A stretch of DNA of 64,000 nt from Robinsoniella peoriensis (lineage in GTDB: Bacteria > Bacillota > Clostridia > Lachnospirales > Lachnospiraceae). Of this stretch, positions 34,783-45,400 are shown in pieces (within the stretch, counting starts at the first letter, position 1; every line of letters begins with the position of its first letter). Under the pieces are notes generated by a model that saw only the letters and a list, made by a program, of their open reading frames with translations, did not search any database and was not told the origin of the DNA. The position numbers were made by a program, and so were the translations under genes. The stretch lies in the NCBI RefSeq assembly GCF_042680125.1, contig NZ_JBHTNY010000002.1; one strand, given 5' to 3'.

Positions 34783-36028
34783 GAAACCCAATTTTTCGTT
34801 TCTCCAGAATGATCTCAATCAAAGCCTCCGACAACTTATCCGACGACGCAGACCACTGAGCATAACTATTTCTGCTGATACTGTTTTCCAGTTCTTCTTC
34901 AAACACTTTGTACCTGGAATCTTTCTCTGCCTGTTTTCTTGCAAGATCTTTTTTAGGGGCCAGTCCAAATTGGGGACCGCAGATTTGCTCCATAACCGGG
35001 TCATCCAGATAAAAATCCAGGAATGCAAGAGCGCCTGTTTTATTTTTGCCTTTCAGGATTCCAATATTTTCACCGCCTGCCATACTTTTTCTTCCTTCTC
35101 CGGAGGGGAGTTTTACGACTCCTGTGGAAACACTGCTTTTTTCCAGAAGCGGAAGAACATCCATACTGTTTTCCATCATGGCAATTTCACCGGCCAGAAA
35201 ACTGCGTGCCACATCATTCCCAGACCAATTGATGCATTCTTTTGGCATGGAACCGGACTGCACCAGTTCCTGTATGACTGCAAAAAAATTCAGGGTATCA
35301 TCACGCTCCAGCACATTCTCCCTGTCCCCAGTGGAAATAACCCAGGGAAGGATCTGGGATGCGGACTGGCTGCCTCTGGCTGCTGACATACCAAAGCCAT
35401 AGGTATCTCCGTCAGACAACACTTTTGCAGCAAGAACAAATTCATGCAGATTCTCAGGTGCTTCGATACCCGCTTTTGCCAGATAGTCTTTGTTATAAAA
35501 CAGTGCAGCCGTATTGCAGCAGAACGGAAGCCCATAATACCGGTCCTGACTTTTCGCAGCCCCAAGCGCCGACTCAAAATACTCAGGTTCTTTTCCGGAA
35601 TACTGTACGTAAGATGTGATATCTTCTAATAATCCTTTGCTGATATATGCCTGCATATTTGACTGGTCCGCAATAACGAGATCCGGCATTTCTTTTTCGG
35701 TCAGGGCAAGGGCAAGCTTTTTGTCAAACTCAATGACGGGTCCATGGTATTCCCATTTCATCCGGTATCTCCCCTGAGAGGTGTTGAATGCCTCGATGAG
35801 CCGGTCCAGACTGTCCTGCTGCTCCTTTGTTTCATAATAAGACCATAAAACCAGCGTTTCTTTACCGTCCTCTGATATGGATGTTTCCGCTATGGAGCCT
35901 TTCCCTGCGCTGCAGCCGTACAAAAGCCCTGTCAGACACAAGAATGCCATACTAATGCTGCATTTCGCGATAATCTCCCGGTGATATTCCTTCCTTTTCT
36001 TTAAATACTTTGATAAAATATTTAGCAT
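34778..36028 (-). CDS. Sugar-binding lipoprotein linked to a two-component system
   Basis: This is an extracellular solute-binding protein of the family-1 (MalE/UgpB-like) type. The mature protein follows a lipobox LLYGC, then TLVLWSYYETKEQQD typical of the fold, and YGLPFCCNTAALFYNKDYL. I prefer ATG 36028 (416 residues), which has GAGGTGGG upstream and supplies basic residues to the signal peptide, though it overlaps the regulator by 77 bases; ATG 35950, 1 base after the regulator stop, is the alternative. No permease adjoins it, so it may feed the sensor kinase rather than a transporter. Its stop codon lies in family 1 repeat copy 2. Confidence 0.85.
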   Translation of the reverse strand: MLNILSKYLKKRKEYHREIIAKCSISMAFLCLTGLLYGCSAGKGSIAETSISEDGKETLVLWSYYETKEQQDSLDRLIEAFNTSQGRYRMKWEYHGPVIEFDKKLALALTEKEMPDLVIADQSNMQAYISKGLLEDITSYVQYSGKEPEYFESALGAAKSQDRYYGLPFCCNTAALFYNKDYLAKAGIEAPENLHEFVLAAKVLSDGDTYGFGMSAARGSQSASQILPWVISTGDRENVLERDDTLNFFAVIQELVQSGSMPKECINWSGNDVARSFLAGEIAMMENSMDVLPLLEKSSVSTGVVKLPSGEGRKSMAGGENIGILKGKNKTGALAFLDFYLDDPVMEQICGPQFGLAPKKDLARKQAEKDSRYKVFEEELENSISRNSYAQWSASSDKLSEALIEIILEKRKIGFR

Positions 36029-37490
36029 CGCTGTATCCCACCTCCTGTGCCACCTCATAGATTTTCATATCGGTTCCTGTCAAAAGACGTTTGGCATGGT
36101 CGATACGGAATTTCTTCAAAAACACTGTAAAATTCTCTTTTACCTCCCGGTTAAACAGCGTGCTTAAATATTCCGGTGTCAGTCCCATCTGTACTGCAAT
36201 TTCATCTAAAACTATTTTTTCACTGTAGTGTTCCTGTATATAATTAAGTACCTTCACGATAATATAGTTACTGATATCCTGCCTCCTGGCCGTTCCCTGC
36301 ATTAGCACATCCCGTATCCTGCCAAAATTCTGTTTCATTTCTTCCCAGGTCATAATCTGGTTTAATGAATGCTCCAGATTGTAGCTCTGCAGTTTCTGGA
36401 ATCGCTTTTTATCCAGATCCTGCAGCAGTCCGGTCACCATAAAATAGCACCGGATCAGTGCCTGGCGAATCTCTTCTTTGCGAAAGGAATGCCCTTGCAG
36501 GTATTCTGCCAGAAGATCTAAATTCTTACCTGCTTCTTCCATATGCTCCTGACAGATATCTGACTTTATTTTCTGCAGAATCTGTACCGGAGTTTTAAAC
36601 TGCTCCCACTTACATTCCTCTGCAAAATGACCGGTATACCATCCCGGGAAGCCCGGTGCCGTAATCCCATAGTCCAGATAACCCTTTAACTCCTCTGCAC
36701 ACTGGTAAATCTTTCCACTATCCAAAAAATGAGTACATGCCCATAGCGGGTGCCTGCTTTTCCCCCGGTATTCTCTCACTAATTTCCGGTAGATTTCTTC
36801 TTCAAATTCATCCAGATAATCAAATCCACTGATCAGTGCATAGTAAATCCTGCTGTTTCCCTGATAAAAGCTGTAAATATGTAAGTTTGAAGAAACGTTC
36901 TCTTTGCCGTTATGTTTGTCAGGAAAATTCTCTTTACTATATTGGAAAAACTCGTGCACACGGTCTTCATACTCTTTCGTCATACTTCCAAAATAACAGG
37001 CTGCCATTAGAAATTTCATATTTTTCTGAAATTCAAACAGTTCGATCAGATCCGGTTCCGTGTTTCCCTCAATAATATCCCGCAAGCAGCTCTCTGGAGT
37101 CCCTTTCAATGCCAGAATTTCCTGTTCCATCTTATCTTCCACTTTTCTTAAAGCATTTTGGATGTCGGAGGCGGTCAACGGTTTCAGCAGATATTCGTCT
37201 ACCCCGTAGGTGATGGCCTTTTTGGCGTATTCAAATTCAGAATACCCGCTTAACACAATAATATGGCAGGACAAATTTTTCTCTTTTAACGCTCTGATCA
37301 TCTCCAGTCCGTCCAGAACCGGCATGCGGATATCCGTTATGACCAGATCCGGCCTGAGTTTTAGAATTATCTCCAGTCCAGCTTTTCCATTGGCTGCCTC
37401 TGCTGCTACGGTATGGCAGGTGTGGCTGTCTATCATTGCAGCCATTCCCTCCCTCACCTTTTTCTCATCTTCTACAATTACAATTCTCAT
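35952..37490 (-). CDS. Response regulator, YesN type (REC plus AraC HTH)
   Basis: This 512-residue transcription factor has an N-terminal receiver domain with phospho-acceptor D53 in VITDIRMP and a C-terminal AraC-type double helix-turn-helix (about 405-512) with LTPEYLSTLFNREVKENF and VAQEVGYSDAKYFIKVFK. Its start overlaps the end of the kinase gene by 4 bases, so the pair is translationally coupled. Likely targets are the arabinofuranosidase genes upstream; that is inferred from position. Confidence 0.93.
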   Translation of the reverse strand: MRIVIVEDEKKVREGMAAMIDSHTCHTVAAEAANGKAGLEIILKLRPDLVITDIRMPVLDGLEMIRALKEKNLSCHIIVLSGYSEFEYAKKAITYGVDEYLLKPLTASDIQNALRKVEDKMEQEILALKGTPESCLRDIIEGNTEPDLIELFEFQKNMKFLMAACYFGSMTKEYEDRVHEFFQYSKENFPDKHNGKENVSSNLHIYSFYQGNSRIYYALISGFDYLDEFEEEIYRKLVREYRGKSRHPLWACTHFLDSGKIYQCAEELKGYLDYGITAPGFPGWYTGHFAEECKWEQFKTPVQILQKIKSDICQEHMEEAGKNLDLLAEYLQGHSFRKEEIRQALIRCYFMVTGLLQDLDKKRFQKLQSYNLEHSLNQIMTWEEMKQNFGRIRDVLMQGTARRQDISNYIIVKVLNYIQEHYSEKIVLDEIAVQMGLTPEYLSTLFNREVKENFTVFLKKFRIDHAKRLLTGTDMKIYEVAQEVGYSDAKYFIKVFKEKEGISPGDYREMQH

Positions 37491-39298
37491 ATCTTTACCT
37501 CTATTCTATTCGCCGGAAACCGCAAGGTAATGATAGTGCCGATATCCGGTATACTAATTACATTCCAGTCAGCCTTCTCTCCATAATACATCTCTATCCT
37601 GGAAAATACATTATTTAAACCGATCTTTTCCTGGTCTTCCTCCACAGCTGCAGACCGGTCATTATATTTTGTCACCTGTCTCTGATCCAGCCCGTTTCCA
37701 TTATCCTCTATGATAACGCAGATATGCTTTCCCTCTTCTGTCAGTGAAATATCCACACGCAGCATTCCACCCTCTTCTATTCCTTTAAAACCATGGATCA
37801 GCGCATTTTCTATGAATGGCTGTATCAGCAGTTTCTTGATCCTGTATTCTTTGCATACTTCCTGTACCGTAAGCTGGAACTCGAAGGCATGGTCAAAACG
37901 CATCTGCTGGAGGCTGATATATTTATCAATCCAGTCCGCCACTTCCGCTATGCTTACCTCTATGTTACTTTTATTTACACTATAGCGTAAAATAATGCCC
38001 AGATTTCTCAGCATTTCACTGATTTCATCTTCACCTCTGCTAATTGCCAGCCAGTTGATAGAGTCCAGGGTATTATACAGAAAATGAGGATTGATCTGCG
38101 CTTCCAATGCCCGTATCTCCGCATTCTTTCGTTTTTCGGTAACCCCTTCTACTTCCTCTATCAAAATAGAAACCCGTTCTGTCATGTCGTTAAAATTTTC
38201 GGCTATTTCTCCCAGTTCGTCTTTATACTCCAGTCGAATCTCTGTTTTTAAATCACCGCTTTTTACCGCCTGGATTCCTGTAATAATTGTTTTTACCGAA
38301 TCACCTATGTTCCGGACTGTGCCTGAAATCAGAAAGCAGGCGGATATAATCAGGATTCCTCCAAGAATCAGGGCATTCCTTCTTGTATCGCTAATTTCAG
38401 CGAGGATCTTCTCCAGATCATAGGCATTATAATATACCCAATCCGTTTTTGTATCTTCATAAGTACTAATCCCTATTTTTTTATCTTCCATTTCCCCTGT
38501 CATCCTGATAAAATCTGTGATATTTTGATTAGCCTCCAGGGTCGTACCGGCAAAAAATGAATCAGGATAGGTAATGATACGGCTCTGACTATCCAGTATA
38601 AAGTTAATTCCGCTCCATGCAATCTCCCTGTCATTTTCACAAAGTTTTTTCAGAATACTTTCATCCAGGATCATTACAATGGCTGCGATAGGTTCACTTT
38701 CCAGCTCATCAAGATCGTAGATCGCTTTTGCTATCTGAAATACATGCAGCTGTTCCTCATCCTGCTCCATGACAGCAGTTGGCAGGATCGCAATCCCTGT
38801 GGATTCCTGCGCTTTTTTATAGGCAGCAGTTTCTCTCAGATCCACATAATCTTTCCATATATTCTCTCTGACGGAGGCTGTCCCCCAATCATAAGTTACA
38901 TCCGTTCCACTGGCAGTGATGACACTGATACAGCGTATTCCTCCCACCGAATTGTTGTATTCCTGCAGCCGGCTGTAAATATTATGGCGGCTTTCCACCT
39001 GTTTGTTAAGATCCTTGCTTTTTAATCCTTTGATTTCATCAATCAGACCGCTGTCCACATTCATCTGGTAAACCAGGTTCATGTAGATATCCAGAGTCAG
39101 ATCTACCCTTTCTGAAATCTGCACCAGCTGGCTGGTCATTAATTCCTGGATTTTATTTTCCATTTGCTTTTGATTCATACTCATCATGACATACCAGGAA
39201 ATACTGATGGGAAGCAGTACTGCAAGCACAAACGTAATAATCAGTTTCTGCCAGATTTTCCGATTATAAAACCAGGAACTGAATTTTAATTTTTTCAT
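37487..39298 (-). CDS. Sensor histidine kinase, YesM type
   Basis: This 603-residue membrane kinase has two membrane segments (about 18-38 and 309-328) enclosing a roughly 270-residue extracellular sensor region, then HAMP (about 329-381), and a HisKA_7TM-less YesM-type kinase core with phosphorylated H405 in INPHFLYNTLDSI, the N-box FIENALIHGF and the G-box GLNNVFSRI. Its ATG overlaps the stop of the GH127-like pseudoenzyme gene by 4 bases, and its own stop overlaps the regulator start by 4 bases. Confidence 0.93.
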   Translation of the reverse strand: MKKLKFSSWFYNRKIWQKLIITFVLAVLLPISISWYVMMSMNQKQMENKIQELMTSQLVQISERVDLTLDIYMNLVYQMNVDSGLIDEIKGLKSKDLNKQVESRHNIYSRLQEYNNSVGGIRCISVITASGTDVTYDWGTASVRENIWKDYVDLRETAAYKKAQESTGIAILPTAVMEQDEEQLHVFQIAKAIYDLDELESEPIAAIVMILDESILKKLCENDREIAWSGINFILDSQSRIITYPDSFFAGTTLEANQNITDFIRMTGEMEDKKIGISTYEDTKTDWVYYNAYDLEKILAEISDTRRNALILGGILIISACFLISGTVRNIGDSVKTIITGIQAVKSGDLKTEIRLEYKDELGEIAENFNDMTERVSILIEEVEGVTEKRKNAEIRALEAQINPHFLYNTLDSINWLAISRGEDEISEMLRNLGIILRYSVNKSNIEVSIAEVADWIDKYISLQQMRFDHAFEFQLTVQEVCKEYRIKKLLIQPFIENALIHGFKGIEEGGMLRVDISLTEEGKHICVIIEDNGNGLDQRQVTKYNDRSAAVEEDQEKIGLNNVFSRIEMYYGEKADWNVISIPDIGTIITLRFPANRIEVKI

Positions 39299-42200
39299 TT
39301 CGTTTCGCGCTCACTCACTTTCCAGCGGTAAATTCCGGTGGCCCGCTTATCCTCTGCTACCGTCATGACCAGACGCAGTCCTTTTGTGGTTACGGGTTCC
39401 AGGGAAAACCCGTTATACTGGTCTTTATTTAGTAATTTTCCTGCATCTGTTTTCATGACTGCCCTGCACCATTCCCCTTTTTGATCCAGGTATTCCACAT
39501 GGAAATCCGAAGGAGCCCCGGAATCATCCTCATCATCATACCAGTATATTTCACAGGCTCCTATTGCAACGGGTTCTATCCAGTTATATGCAATCCAGCA
39601 GGAGGCACCGGCAGGCTGCTGCCAGTTTCCCCATCCCTTTCCCATTCCTTCATTGGAAGAAGCCGGGTGGAATCCGGCATCTTTTATTCCATTTAAATTT
39701 TCCCAGGAAGCCGTATAATGGGCGCTAAGCGAAGCCGTCTGTTCCAGACTGTCGCTTTGCACTGTCAACGGATTTTTCTGTGTGAAGGTGCCGGAAACTG
39801 ACAGATCACCTGTCACATTTTCAATATGAAAGCTTCCGTCTTCTTCAACCTTTACCTCTTTTCCATTTACCATCAGATTTTGAAGCATATACCCCTCTTT
39901 TGGATTTGTGTATATATTTACCTGTTGATTTTCAAATACCAGCTCTCTGTCCGTCAGGATACTTCCTCCTTCCATCCCCTCATCTTCAATCCTGACTTCA
40001 TACCATTTGCTATCCGGACTCTCTGTGTAAAGAATCTGATAATAGATTTTTCGGTTTGAATAAACAGATGCAGCGTAAGGTATAAATTTTACTCCGTTTA
40101 TGGAAAGGGCAAGCATGGAATATCCGATCCGTTCTGTCATATCCGTTACTTTTTTTGTGAGAATGAGTGTATCTTTATAAACAGGCGTTTCGCTCACCAT
40201 GACAAAAGGACCGTACATAACCGCTGCCACTTCATCCTTATTTCCCTTTTTCAGATAACAGGAGAACGGAAGATGCAGCTGTACTTCATCACCGCCCGAA
40301 AGCTCTGGAAGCACCCGAAAGCCTTGCTCTTCTACCGTTTCTGTTTCCACACCATTTACCTGTATCCTCATATTTTTGCCACACCAGGATGGAATCCTGA
40401 ATCTGACACGCACCCTGCTATTGTTCGGCTTATCCAGGTTCTCAACCTTAAGCTTTGCTTCTTCACTGAATATGCCCGCTTCCATGAGAATTTTTAATCC
40501 CTGTTCGCTGAGTGTTTTTTCTCCAGTCCGGTACAGATTAACGGTTACCATATTATCCCTGACTTCGAATATCCTGAGTGCATCGGTATATTCACATCCT
40601 CCATCTTCTTGAAGTTGATTGCCTAACAGGTTTTCATAATAATCCATATAGTCTGCTTTGTATGGATTAACCTGATGCAGTTTCCAGGTTAATTCCAGCA
40701 TGCGGCGGCAGATCCTTTTATTTTTTTCTCTTTCTAAAACTGTGTTTTCTATCTTCTGATTCTCATTTCTGAATCTGCCATTTACACCTGTCATCCCGGT
40801 GGCATAAGTATATTCTTGAGTTGCCATATTCCAAAAATTTGCAGCCGCTTTGGCCGCTTCTGTATTTGCAGGATCTGTGCATGAAATTTCAAGCAGGGTT
40901 TCCGCCTGCGATACCGCCGCCTGGACAGACAGCAGATTCATTCGGTCTCTGCCCTCTTTCATAGCCGTATACCATTCCATCTGCACAAAATTCCAGGCAC
41001 TTTTTAAATAACTTTCATCCTTTACAATACTGGACAGCCTCGCCAAGGCACCACCCAAAGCATGAGTATCACCACTGACATCCTGGCTCCACATTGCTTT
41101 TTTCTGCCCTTTTGTATAATTACTGCTGCGTTCTATGATCCATTTTCCCAGACACTGAGCCGTCTCAAGTGCCTCCTGACTGTCCATAGTACAGTATGTA
41201 TCTAAAAGCCCATTCATCAGACTGCCCAGAACGGCAAATGGCGCCCCTGTTTCAGGGTAAGACTTACCGTTCTCCAGACGAGAGATTTGATCCGGACTGT
41301 CTGCACCCAGATATCCCGTTCCCCATCCCATTCCTTCTGACAGAAGCTGCAGGCTCCTGAGCTCGTGTATCATATAGAAGGCTTTTTCCTTCAGGGTTTG
41401 ATCCTGCTTGTACTGATAGCTCTGTGCCAGATTTGTCAGCCATTCCCCGGCTGCCCTTCCTCTTAACAATCCTGCCGGATTTTCCCATCCGGTCAGAGGA
41501 ACGGCACCTTTAGTATCCACCTTATAATTCTGGCGATAGCTGTATAACAGCCGGTCTGCATCCATACGAACATCCAGGGGATCCAGCTGATCATTTATTC
41601 CACTTTCAAACAGTGCTTCTACCTGCATCTCATCCATGGCATAGTTATAGATGGCAATCTCAGCCAGCTTGCCATTCATTGGATCATCCGTAAATTGTCC
41701 CTTCCCAAAATAATTATTTCTGGTAGCCCCCAATTCTGAAAGACTGGCCTTTGTCCTGGCTTCTCCGATCACCTTTCCATCTTCATAAAGGGTTATATGG
41801 TTATCATCTATAGTTACTGTTGTAAAAACCCAGGTGTTTCGAGGAAAATCACTGCCTTTTTCCACTCCGCTTTCATGGGTCCATCCCTGGTTTGTAATAG
41901 CTGTGGCGTAACCTTTAAAACCTTTATTATTACCATTGGAAAGCAAATACATATAAGAACTCTGGTTATTGCCAAAATCCCAAATTCTCTGGTACCGAGC
42001 AGAAGACCGCAGATTAACCCATGTACTGACGGTAATTTCCGTCTCATTCTCTAAAATACCGGATGGAAGTTCCAGATATGCACCCGTGGTTCCTCCCTGC
42101 AGATCCAGGGCATTTAAGCGCACTCCGTTTATTACTTCTGTGCTGATCCGGACACCGTCCTCCTGATAATTTCTGATCACCCCGTCATTTCCCCGCCCGG

Positions 42201-42375
42201 AAACATCCTCTATCACAGCCGACTTTATATCTTTAAAATTATAATATAAGATCTGGCCTTTTATCGTCTGAACTTCCGCCTGCACTTTAATGGAAGGCAC
42301 TGCAGCAATCAGGAACAGAAAAACTGCCCACGCTGTTAAAAATTTTATCTTTTTAATATGAATTCCCCCAACCAT
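39295..42375 (-). CDS. Secreted GH127-like protein lacking the catalytic site (probable pseudoenzyme)
   Basis: The 1026-residue product is a shorter paralogue of the enzyme at 42487-47727. It has a signal peptide ending VQA, a LamG/concanavalin-like domain (about 40-255), a GH127-like helical barrel (about 270-610), a beta domain, a B-repeat-like segment (about 805-865) and a discoidin-like domain (about 875-1020). Aligned on LxLT, the zinc-ligand Glu and Cys become N552 and R554, and the loop with the catalytic CysCys pair is missing. The frame is intact, so it is not simple decay. The ATG at 42375 has a poor ribosome binding site; GGGGGA lies ideally before an ATT codon at 42357, giving a more typical signal peptide. 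Confidence 0.85.
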   Translation of the reverse strand: MVGGIHIKKIKFLTAWAVFLFLIAAVPSIKVQAEVQTIKGQILYYNFKDIKSAVIEDVSGRGNDGVIRNYQEDGVRISTEVINGVRLNALDLQGGTTGAYLELPSGILENETEITVSTWVNLRSSARYQRIWDFGNNQSSYMYLLSNGNNKGFKGYATAITNQGWTHESGVEKGSDFPRNTWVFTTVTIDDNHITLYEDGKVIGEARTKASLSELGATRNNYFGKGQFTDDPMNGKLAEIAIYNYAMDEMQVEALFESGINDQLDPLDVRMDADRLLYSYRQNYKVDTKGAVPLTGWENPAGLLRGRAAGEWLTNLAQSYQYKQDQTLKEKAFYMIHELRSLQLLSEGMGWGTGYLGADSPDQISRLENGKSYPETGAPFAVLGSLMNGLLDTYCTMDSQEALETAQCLGKWIIERSSNYTKGQKKAMWSQDVSGDTHALGGALARLSSIVKDESYLKSAWNFVQMEWYTAMKEGRDRMNLLSVQAAVSQAETLLEISCTDPANTEAAKAAANFWNMATQEYTYATGMTGVNGRFRNENQKIENTVLEREKNKRICRRMLELTWKLHQVNPYKADYMDYYENLLGNQLQEDGGCEYTDALRIFEVRDNMVTVNLYRTGEKTLSEQGLKILMEAGIFSEEAKLKVENLDKPNNSRVRVRFRIPSWCGKNMRIQVNGVETETVEEQGFRVLPELSGGDEVQLHLPFSCYLKKGNKDEVAAVMYGPFVMVSETPVYKDTLILTKKVTDMTERIGYSMLALSINGVKFIPYAASVYSNRKIYYQILYTESPDSKWYEVRIEDEGMEGGSILTDRELVFENQQVNIYTNPKEGYMLQNLMVNGKEVKVEEDGSFHIENVTGDLSVSGTFTQKNPLTVQSDSLEQTASLSAHYTASWENLNGIKDAGFHPASSNEGMGKGWGNWQQPAGASCWIAYNWIEPVAIGACEIYWYDDEDDSGAPSDFHVEYLDQKGEWCRAVMKTDAGKLLNKDQYNGFSLEPVTTKGLRLVMTVAEDKRATGIYRWKVSERETK

Positions 42376-42422
42376 TTTTCTTCTGATTGTACTACAAAAT
42401 TATATTTATTGCACGGATAATA

Positions 42423-42454
42423 CAGGCCAGGATTTAAATATTTATCCTGACCTG
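42423..42454 (-). terminator. Hairpin between the two GH127 genes
   Basis: CAGG-x-CAGGAT pairs with ATCCTG-x-CCTG with one mismatch; the tail TATTATCC is weak, so it may attenuate rather than stop transcription. Confidence 0.55.
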
Positions 42455-42486
42455 TCTGTTTATTAAACGCTATTCCATTACCCCGG

Positions 42487-45400
42487 CTATTTTACCTGAA
42501 CCCGGATTTCTTTTTTCTTTCCATTGAATGTATACACCCAGATCTTACAGCTGCCTTTTCTTTTCGCCTTGATTACACCGGATGAACTGACACTTGCAAT
42601 CTTTTTATTTGTAGTCTTGAAAGTATACCGGTAACTGGCTGTATTCTTTGGAAGTGTTACTTTAATTGTAAACTTTTTCCCTTTCTTTATAGTAACGCTC
42701 TTCTTATTCAGTTTTACGATCTTGGACGGAGCTTTCTTAACAGTTATGTTCCATATCTTCATCTTACCGCTTTTGCTGACTGCATGAATCACTGCTTTTC
42801 CTGTCTTTTTGCCCTGTACCTGTCCCTTTTTGTTTACGGTTACAACACCTTTGCCTTTTTTAATGCTGAAGGTATATCCGGACGCAGACAATTTAATTTT
42901 TTCTTTTTTCCCGATAGTCAATTTCTTTGTGGACACTATTTTTATCTTCACAAGTTTATCTTTAGATGAAGTCAGTGTTTTCAGAATATTATCTACCTCC
43001 TGCTGTGATGCATTTGCTTTTCCCAGGATGACTTTGGCACTGTTTAAAGCTTTTATAAATTGATCCCAGCTGGCTTTCGTATAATTATCCTGTTTTTCTT
43101 TACTGCATACACTCACCAGGGAAACCAGGCGGCTCTTGTCCACCGGTTTTACTACGGGTTTCAGAACTAATCCATTCACTGCATTTTCCAGCTTCTTACA
43201 GCCTTCTTCTACTTGTTCTACGGTAATATCTTCTTTGGATAAAAGACCTTTCACTTCCTCGATCACCCGTTTTAATTCTGCTGCGGATGCATCTGTATAA
43301 GCTTTGGTATCCATTGCTTCTGCTTTTGCAATCGCTTCTGCTAATTTGGCAGTATCTACTACCGGTTTTTCATTATCTTCATAAGTAACAACCCAGCGAT
43401 AGATACCGATAGCAGCTGCATTATCCGCTACTGTCATTTGCAGACGTAATCTGGTTGTGGTAAACGTATTAAATGTAAAGGGATTATATTGGTCAATATT
43501 CTTTGCTTTTCCCGGATCTGAAGTCAGCACCGCTTCCTGAACACTTCCATTTTCATCTTCATACTGAAATTTGATTTCTCCGGGAACTCTGGTGTCTGCA
43601 CCGTCATCATACCAGAAAATACTGCTTCCATTGATGGTTACCGGAGCATCCCACTCATACTCAACCCAGCACTGTGCTCCTTTGGACTGCGGCCAGTTTC
43701 CCCATCCTTTTCCCATTCCACCATTTGAAACGGCAGGATTAAATTTTTGATTTTTTATACCATTTAAATTTTCCCACCCCGCTGTAAAATGGGCACTGAC
43801 TGTTGCTGTCTGTTCTACGGCACTGTTATCCTGTGCCGGCGGATTAATAAGGGCAAATGATCCTGAAATTTCCGTATTCTTCTGTACATTTTTTACCGTG
43901 TAAGTATTGTCTGCACCGATAGTTACCAGCTGCCCGTCAACCATCAGCTTCTTTACTTTATATCCTTCATTGGGCTTTGCCGTAATGATCAGGTCACTGC
44001 CTTCTTTTACCAGCTCGGAGTTCACTTCAAAGCTTCCCCGTTCCGGTGTGGAATTACTGATGTTTACTTCATAATAAGCACCGCTGCCTTCTCCCGACAT
44101 GATTTTAAAATACGTATGGTAAGCGTAATCGGATGCATCATACATCGGGCGGAATGTCAATCCGTTTGTAACAAGGGTAGGAACCTTTTCTTCTTCTACT
44201 TTTTTAATCGAACGATCCAGTACATTGGATAATACCAGTGTTTTCCATTTACTGGAATCGGATTTAGCAACCATAACAAACGGTCCGTACATCAGACTTG
44301 CCACGTCAGCACCACTCAGCTGATCCGGGGTTTTGTCCAGATGGTATCCATAAGGTGTACGGATCATGATCACATCTCCTGCTTTTACACCATTTAAGGT
44401 TACATAGGAGCTTGGTTCTGCCTGTTCGATCAGCTTATTTCCATTTACGATAACCTCAAATCCCTGTTCTGCCCAGTAAGGGACTCTTAGCTTCATATCA
44501 AATTCAGATGCTGTCTGACCCTGGGTCTTGGCAACAGTCAGTGTGGTAACCTCGGAAGGGAATTCCGTATCCTGGGTTACCGTAACCCCCTTTTCCTGCC
44601 ATGTAACGCTGGATGGCAGATACAGGTTAACATACATAGTGGTATCATCCTGGTAATAGGCAGCTTCCTGATATTTTACGTGATTCTCCATACCGGTGCC
44701 GTGGCAGCAGGTAAAGGAATCGTAATCTCCGCCGTAATCTTTACGAACACCAGGTCCAATCGGAAGCATATATGTAGTTCCATTATGCATTTTTTCCGTT
44801 ACATTTGGATTCTGGGATGCAATAATCTGATTGTACAGAGTTCTTTCATAATAATCCATGTATTTTGCATTATCTGCGTCATACTGATACAGCATTTTCG
44901 TAAGTTTCAGCATATTATAAGCGGCGCAGGTTTCACAATTTCGATCTCCGTTAATATACTCTGCCTGCTTATATGGTTCTTTAAAGTTTTCACCGGTACC
45001 TACACCTCCGATGGAATAGGCATATCTGGAAACTACCATATCCCAGAAATTGCTGGCCACATGGAAATAGTAGGGTTCTTCCTGCCCTGCCTGAACTGTC
45101 GCCTGATAAACTTCCATAGCTCCAATGATCTGGGGAATATGCTGGTTGGCATGACGCCCCTGGATATCGTCAACATTTTTACTTAAGTTGTCAAAGAATT
45201 TGGTGTTATCAAAAAGTCTGGCACCTTTTAAGTAATCCTCGTCACCAGTCAGTTCATATAATTTTGCCATGGATTCATTAAATCCCCCAAGCTCACCTGC
45301 AATATACATATCCCACATCTTGGTAAGCTGCTCCTGGGAGCACGCGCTGAGACGCTGATATACCCATTTGCCAAGTGCTTTTGCCGCTTCTAATGCTTCT

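Noticed and set aside
44680..45186. Long plus-strand frame of 168 codons opposite the GH127 catalytic region
   Set aside because: It is antisense to a well-supported, conserved enzyme, and has no translation signal.
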